Shown: in pieces, positions 6,363 to 10,144 of the stretch
Layout: each line of letters opens with the position of its first letter
Position numbering within the stretch: position 1 is the stretch's first letter
NCBI GenBank assembly: GCA_038247115.1
Contig: JBBRVG010000101.1
Location: 1 to 10,144, forward strand
DNA from: Pseudaeromonas sp038247115
GTDB taxonomy: Bacteria; Pseudomonadota; Gammaproteobacteria; Enterobacterales; Aeromonadaceae
Length of the DNA: 10,144 bases
Direction: 5' to 3'
Translations under genes and position numbers: made by a program
The notes under the pieces: model-generated
Told to the model about the DNA's origin: nothing
What the model saw: only the letters and a program-made list of their open reading frames with translations
Database searches by the model: none

Positions 6363-6438
6363 TCCCTCGTAGTTCAGTCGGTAGAACGGCGGACTGTTAA
6401 TCCGTATGTCACTGGTTCAAGTCCAGTCGAGGGAGCCA
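6363..6438 (+). tRNA. tRNA-Asn(GTT), copy 2
   Basis: Identical in all 76 nt to copy 1, with anticodon GTT at 6396-6398 and encoded CCA at 6436-6438. It is first in a two-tRNA transcript and is separated from copy 3 by only 9 nt. Confidence 0.97.
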
Positions 6439-6447
6439 TATTTCAAT

Positions 6448-6523
6448 TCCTCCTTAGTTCAGTCGGTAGAACGGCGGACTGTTAATCCGTATGTCGCTGG
6501 TTCAAGTCCAGCAGGAGGAGCCA
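6448..6523 (+). tRNA. tRNA-Asn(GTT), copy 3, variant acceptor and T stems
   Basis: A 76-nt tRNA with anticodon GTT at 6481-6483 and CCA at 6521-6523. The D arm, anticodon arm and variable loop are identical to copies 1 and 2. The acceptor stem is TCCTCCT/AGGAGGA instead of TCCCTCG/CGAGGGA, and the T stem is GCTGG/CCAGC instead of ACTGG/CCAGT. All changes are compensated, so the fold is preserved and the gene should be functional. Confidence 0.97.
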
Positions 6524-6529
6524 ATTCAA

Positions 6530-6564
6530 CAAAAAGGGACACAGCAATGTGTCCCTTTTTGTTT
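6530..6564 (+). terminator. Intrinsic terminator of the tRNA-Asn operon
   Basis: A perfect 14-bp stem (6530-6543 with 6548-6561) has a GCAA tetraloop. The 3' arm ends in five T residues followed by GTTTC. It begins 6 nt after the CCA of copy 3. Confidence 0.9.
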
Positions 6565-6710
6565 CTGTCGCCTTCACGCCCTTCTTTTTGCTGCTAATTT
6601 GCTATTCTGGATTCAAATAAAACACAAAAATGGATCTCTCGGACCGATACGAGTTCACGTTACGGACGCACAAGGTACGAATGGACTGGCACTCTCTTTG
6701 CTTATCGTCT

Positions 6711-6738
6711 TTGCTTAATAAGTAGACATAGATATTAT
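6711..6738 (+). promoter_or_regulatory. Candidate promoter for the csrD-like gene
   Basis: TTGCTT (6711-6716), a 16-bp spacer and TATTAT (6733-6738) are an acceptable sigma-70 match about 92 bp before the chosen start. No other good candidate was noticed nearer the gene. Confidence 0.4.
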
Positions 6739-6830
6739 TCATAGGTTGAAAAATCAACACAGCCAACTACATTGGATGATTCAGCACCGATAGACAGTGA
6801 CAGTTTTTCTTGAATAGGGATGGACACAAG

Positions 6831-8711
6831 ATGCGCAATCCGATGACCAAGCTCAAGCAGAAGGCCCTGTTGCTCATGGCTGGCTTGTTGTTGCTCAATG
6901 GCGCAGCCATCTACCTGCTGCAGAGCCAACAGTTGCAACAGAGCAATCAGCACATAGCTACACTGTTACAGGCTGAGTTAGCGAATCCCGGCATCAGCCC
7001 TCAATTGCTCAGCGACATCCAGAAAAAACTGAACCTCGCTTCCATTACCATTTATGAAGAAAGTAGCCAACGTAATCTGATGCAAACGTCCGACGTCACG
7101 ACTGGGCTGCTGGATCGACTCTATCCCGCCTTAACCGGCGAAGTCGCCCTACCACTGCCTGGGCAGAAGGCTATTTACCATCTCCCCCATGCGCAACTGG
7201 TTTCAGCGCTAGTCGTGCAAAGCATCCTAGCCTTGCTGACGGTGATGCTGGCGATATTCGGTATGCTGGCATTACAGAAGAAGATGCTGCTGACCATCCA
7301 GCACGGGTTGCTGGGCGACATTCAACAACCGCAGTCACTTTCCGAAGGAATCATGCCCCAAGTCTCTGAAGCCATCCACAAGATGCGCCAGCAGTTGGAA
7401 CTACAGTTGGCCGAAGCCGAGCAACACGCTTTGGAACTGGAATTACGCGTCAATCAGGACCCGCTGACCAACTTGTTAAATAGAAATAGCTTTCGCCAGG
7501 ATCTGACTGAAATTCTGCATGATGAAGAACAGGTTTCTTTTTCGCTATTGGCTCTCGTCCGCGCCACCGAGTTGGCAACCATCAATCAGCAACGGGGTTT
7601 CGTTGCTGGCGACAAGTATCTGATCGACGTTGCCAATCTGCTCAGCAAGAATGCCAAGCGATTGGCAAATGCCCGCGTCTATAGAATGGGCGGCAGTGAT
7701 TTTGGTGTGCTGCTTAAGGTCGGCAATAGCAATCAGGCAACGCTACTGGGCGGAGAACTGAAAGTAGCATTTGATCAATATCAGCATGATAACCAACTGG
7801 AAAGTGTCGCCTATACGGGGCTCACCCTGTTGAAAGCGGGACAGGAGCCCGAGCAGATATTAGGACGCACAGATCTGGCGCTGGCCAAAGCCCAGACCAG
7901 CATTACCAATGGCTGGTACCTGCAAGAAAAAGACAGTGAGGATTACCTGCAGGGCGAGAGTTATTGGAAACAGGTGATCGCCGATGTCATAGCCCGCAAA
8001 GCTATCTTGTTGATGCAACAACCGATACAAAGCATGAATATTTCTATCCGCACTTATACCGAAATATTTGCCCGTTTTGTGGGTGAGAACGGGCAAGTGA
8101 TGCCCACAGAGACCTTGCTTGCCATGGCTCAACGCCATGACTTGCTCATCCGGCTGGAACAACAAATCATTGAACTGATCATGCAGCAGCATAGCCAACA
8201 AAATTTCGCCAATCAGCGTTGGGGCATCAATCTGTCCGCAAATGCCTTGATGAATACTGCATTCCTGATCTGGCTGGAGCGGCAACTGCTACGAGATAAC
8301 AACGTTGCCGCCAATCTGGTGTTTGAAGTGGATGAGGACCTGCTGGATTGCAACCTGGCCGCTAGTACCCGTCTGTTTGAGATGTTGCGGAGAGTGGGTA
8401 GCCGCTCCAGTATCTCGAAATTTGGTAAGGGCCTGGGGTCATTCCGCCTCTATCGCGAGCTCAAGCCTGACTACATCAAGCTGGATCCGAGTCTGATCAA
8501 CGTGCTGGAGCGGGAACATACCAGTCAACAATTCATCCGCATGATAGTCGAAGTGTCCCACCGTTTAGGATGTGTAGTAATAGCCGAAGGGGTTGAAAAT
8601 ATCGCGCAGAAACAGTTGTTGGAAACCATGTATATCGATGCGATCCAGGGTTACCTGATTGCCAGGCCGACCCCGTTAACCCAGGGCTACAACATGGAGC
8701 CCATGGCATAG
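6831..8711 (+). CDS. csrD: CsrD/MshH-like membrane protein with degenerate GGDEF and EAL domains
   Basis: A 626-residue membrane regulator. Two hydrophobic helices (about 11-31 and 123-148) flank a short, presumably periplasmic domain. A coiled-coil-like stretch (about 176-207) leads to a GGDEF domain opening with DPLTNLLNR (210-218). The signature is GGSDF (287-291), so diguanylate cyclase activity is unlikely. In the EAL domain (about 380-620) the motif is EIF (411-413), and the expected DDFG segment is SKFGKGLGSF (529-538). PDYIKLD (546-552), IAEGVEN (584-590) and QGYLIARP (606-613) are kept. Two inactive domains on a two-helix membrane N-terminus match CsrD, which in E. coli promotes RNase E decay of CsrB/CsrC RNAs, and its homologue MshH. 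The ATG at 6831 has AGGGA 10 nt upstream; an in-frame TTG at 6810 has no ribosome-binding site. Another degenerate GGDEF-EAL protein is possible. Confidence 0.7.
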   Translation: MRNPMTKLKQKALLLMAGLLLLNGAAIYLLQSQQLQQSNQHIATLLQAELANPGISPQLLSDIQKKLNLASITIYEESSQRNLMQTSDVTTGLLDRLYPALTGEVALPLPGQKAIYHLPHAQLVSALVVQSILALLTVMLAIFGMLALQKKMLLTIQHGLLGDIQQPQSLSEGIMPQVSEAIHKMRQQLELQLAEAEQHALELELRVNQDPLTNLLNRNSFRQDLTEILHDEEQVSFSLLALVRATELATINQQRGFVAGDKYLIDVANLLSKNAKRLANARVYRMGGSDFGVLLKVGNSNQATLLGGELKVAFDQYQHDNQLESVAYTGLTLLKAGQEPEQILGRTDLALAKAQTSITNGWYLQEKDSEDYLQGESYWKQVIADVIARKAILLMQQPIQSMNISIRTYTEIFARFVGENGQVMPTETLLAMAQRHDLLIRLEQQIIELIMQQHSQQNFANQRWGINLSANALMNTAFLIWLERQLLRDNNVAANLVFEVDEDLLDCNLAASTRLFEMLRRVGSRSSISKFGKGLGSFRLYRELKPDYIKLDPSLINVLEREHTSQQFIRMIVEVSHRLGCVVIAEGVENIAQKQLLETMYIDAIQGYLIARPTPLTQGYNMEPMA

Positions 8712-8713
8712 GC

Positions 8714-9205
8714 TTATTCGCGTTTCAAACGGTGCAATAAGCGCAATACCTCATTGAGCAGACGAAACCGCTCCAGCTCTTCTTTTCCGTAGCGCGTGGA
8801 CAGCAGAGAGGCGTTACCGCGCTGTTTCATATAGCGGGTGATCTGCAGCCGATTAAAGCCGCCAATCCGGTAGAATAACGACAGTAAGGCTTCAAGCTCC
8901 TCCCCCTTGAGCCCGGTTTTTTGCGCATAGTCCGCATCTCCGGGGTGAAGGATGGTGACCTTAAGATCACGGATGACGCCGCGCTCTTTCAAGTAATCCA
9001 GCCACTGTTCCACCTGCACCGGTTTACAACCCGCCAGCAGATTGAAAAAACCAGCCGCGTCACACCGGCACCCCGTCAATAGCAAACAAGCCAAGGCATC
9101 ATCGTTGCAACTGAACGCCACATCGCCGATCAATGACCAGTCAACCGCTTGGACTGTGATGGTGGCCTGGCCTGTTTGTTGTCCGTAGCACGAAAATGTA
9201 AACAA
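8714..9205 (-). CDS. Unrecognised 163-residue protein
   Basis: I do not recognise this family. The start is TTG at 9205, supported by AGGGGA seven nt upstream; no ATG gives a comparable frame. The N-terminal 60 residues contain six cysteines (C6, C33, C40, C46, C48, C60), including LTGCRC (43-48), and several aromatic residues. From about 64 on it looks helical and charged (VEQWLDYLKERGVIRD, GEELEALLSLFYRIGGFNRL), ending in a basic, leucine-rich helix (142-163). The middle could be a small winged-helix or helical bundle, but no motif proves it. No signal peptide or membrane segment is obvious. Codon use resembles the neighbours and the ribosome-binding site is good, so a real gene is likely. 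It converges on the csrD-like gene with only 2 bp between stops. Confidence 0.65.
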   Translation of the reverse strand: MFTFSCYGQQTGQATITVQAVDWSLIGDVAFSCNDDALACLLLTGCRCDAAGFFNLLAGCKPVQVEQWLDYLKERGVIRDLKVTILHPGDADYAQKTGLKGEELEALLSLFYRIGGFNRLQITRYMKQRGNASLLSTRYGKEELERFRLLNEVLRLLHRLKRE

Positions 9206-9350
9206 ATCGCCGTCCCCTTTACTGACCTGAACCAGACCTGACAGTCTATCTTAGTTTTCAGCGAGTCAGGCATATCGATGCGGCATCGAAGCAAAGAAAG
9301 CGAGCCGGACGATCCATAGCGTAGAGCAGGATAAAAGATGTCGGGGGGCA

Positions 9351-9385
9351 AACTAAAAGAAAGGGGCGCTTCATCGAGCGCCCCT
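9351..9385 (-). terminator. Intrinsic terminator of aroA
   Basis: On the minus strand a perfect 9-bp stem (9385-9377 with 9370-9362) encloses a 6-nt loop. It is followed by TTTCTTTTAG. It lies 26 bp after the aroA stop and separates aroA from the 163-residue gene. Confidence 0.88.
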
Positions 9386-9410
9386 GTCTGAATTCACCGT
9401 TATATCGTCA

Positions 9411-10144
9411 TCATGAATAGCTGATGCTGGCCAATTTTTCAAAATAATCCGGGAATGTCTTGGATGTACACCCCGGATCATTGATGGTGACGGCGGTATC
9501 ACTCAAGGCGACCAACGAGAAGCACATGGCAATCCGGTGGTCATTGTAGGTATCGATAGCCGCATGCTGTAGCTGCGCAACAGGAGTGACTTCAATAAAG
9601 TCCTCACCTTCAACAACCTCGGCACCCAGCTTGCGCAACTCGGTCGCCATGGCATTCAAGCGATCCGTTTCTTTGACTCGCCAGTTATAGATGTTGCGGA
9701 TCACAGTTTTGCCGGTGGCAAACAATGCCGTGGTAGCAATCGTCATGGCCGCGTCCGGGATATGATTCAAATCGAGATCAATGCCGTGCAACGGAGCTTG
9801 TTCCGCCTCGATATAATCATCACCCCAGGTGATCTTGCCGCCCATTTTTTCCAGCACATCCGCAAAACGGATATCGCCCTGAATACTGTGCTTACCGATC
9901 CCAGTGACACGAACTTTACCCTTGATCACACCGGCAGCCAGGAAGTAGGAAGCGGATGAGGCATCGCCTTCGACCAGGAAATCACCCGGCGCCACGTATT
10001 GCTGATTACCGCGAATATAAAATGTCTGGTAGTTGTCATGCTCCACCAGAACCCCGAACTGCTGCATGATGTGCAGGGTGATATCGATATAGGGTTTGGA
10101 GACCAGCTCGCCCTTGATCTTGATGCGGATATCGCCCGCAGCCA
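9411..10144 (-). CDS. aroA: 3-phosphoshikimate 1-carboxyvinyltransferase (EPSP synthase), C-terminal part
   Basis: EPSP synthase joins shikimate-3-phosphate and phosphoenolpyruvate in the sixth step of the shikimate pathway to aromatic amino acids. The last 243 codons are present; the N-terminal about 183 residues lie beyond the window edge. Visible active-site segments, in local numbering, are SKPYID (15-20), GDASSASYF (59-67), PDAAMT with D130, RVKETDR with E158, DHRIAM with R203, and SKTFPDYF with K228. They align without gaps to E. coli D313, E341, R386 and K411. An in-frame ATG at 10067 is internal, since conserved sequence continues upstream to the window end. The protein stops normally and a terminator follows. 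The segments fit a functional enzyme. Confidence 0.97.
   Translation of the reverse strand, partial: AAGDIRIKIKGELVSKPYIDITLHIMQQFGVLVEHDNYQTFYIRGNQQYVAPGDFLVEGDASSASYFLAAGVIKGKVRVTGIGKHSIQGDIRFADVLEKMGGKITWGDDYIEAEQAPLHGIDLDLNHIPDAAMTIATTALFATGKTVIRNIYNWRVKETDRLNAMATELRKLGAEVVEGEDFIEVTPVAQLQHAAIDTYNDHRIAMCFSLVALSDTAVTINDPGCTSKTFPDYFEKLASISYS

Larger units (their letters stand above)
5693..6438 (+). repeat. 77-bp identical direct repeats (tRNA-Asn copies 1 and 2) enclosing a 592-bp gap
   Basis: Bases 5693-5769 and 6362-6438 are identical. The identity covers the whole tRNA plus one base before it and stops at once on both sides. The promoters of the two copies differ in spacer and upstream sequence, so the duplication, if recent, did not include them, or they have diverged while the tRNAs stayed identical. 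Confidence 0.9.
6524..6830. other. Intergenic region between tRNA-Asn copy 3 and the csrD-like gene
   Basis: This stretch holds the tRNA terminator at its left end and a candidate promoter at 6711-6738. Between them I see no gene. It contains eight GGA triplets, two of them next to the csrD-like start, and one short inverted repeat, GTTGA-AAAA-TCAAC, near 6745. Short frames here lack ribosome-binding sites. Confidence 0.5.

Noticed and set aside
5694..6523. Genomic island or prophage attachment at tRNA-Asn
   Set aside because: The repeats are complete tRNAs, each with its own promoter, and there is no integrase, phage gene or compositional break in the 592 bp between them.
9275..9289. Palindrome TCGATGC-G-GCATCGA upstream of the 163-residue gene
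   Set aside because: It is a single 15-bp odd palindrome whose one-base centre cannot form a full hairpin, and no known operator matches. It is too short to interpret.
9130..9351. 73-codon frame between aroA and the 163-residue gene, minus strand
   Set aside because: It overlaps the better supported start of the 163-residue gene in another frame and shows no domain or ribosome-binding site.

Overview
This window looks like ordinary chromosomal DNA of a facultatively anaerobic gammaproteobacterium. NrdD, NrdG, UvrB and AroA are all close to their Escherichia coli counterparts. A degenerate GGDEF/EAL protein of the CsrD/MshH type, a HlyU-family protein and several tRNA-Asn copies would suit the Aeromonadales (Aeromonas/Tolumonas relatives), but that placement is an inference from a few families and is not secure. 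No transposase, integrase, phage gene or CRISPR array is visible.

Layout. Positions 1-2057 hold the end of nrdD (anaerobic ribonucleotide reductase), a DUF805 membrane protein on the opposite strand, then nrdG (NrdD activase) overlapping a small HlyU-family gene. A perfect 14-bp terminator hairpin separates these from a leftward operon in which a MATE-family transporter overlaps uvrB by 4 nt. Upstream of that operon (5645-6561) lie three rightward tRNA-Asn(GTT) genes. The first has its own promoter. A 592-bp gene-poor gap follows, then a second promoter drives copies two and three, ending in a strong intrinsic terminator. Next come a CsrD-like membrane regulator (rightward), an unrecognised 163-residue protein (leftward, 2 bp from the CsrD stop) and the last 243 codons of aroA (leftward, cut by the window edge), with its own terminator.

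The most interesting part is the gap between the first two tRNA-Asn genes. It carries a head-to-head pair of DnaA boxes, two further DnaA-box-like sites, a perfect match to the IHF consensus and a LexA-box-like 16-mer overlapping one DnaA box, and it has no GATC. In E. coli the DnaA-reactivating locus DARS1 lies immediately upstream of uvrB. A DnaA-box cluster upstream of the MATE-uvrB operon, with a box layout like the DARS core, makes a DARS-like replication-control locus the best hypothesis. The same gap ends in a branched hairpin overlapping a possible 20-codon reading frame with a strong Shine-Dalgarno sequence.

Together the genes cover anaerobic dNTP synthesis (nrdD/nrdG), nucleotide excision repair (uvrB), export (MATE), asparagine decoding (tRNAs), probable Csr/c-di-GMP-type regulation (CsrD-like) and the shikimate pathway (aroA). 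Apart from the two overlapping gene pairs and the tRNA cluster, they appear to be independent transcription units.
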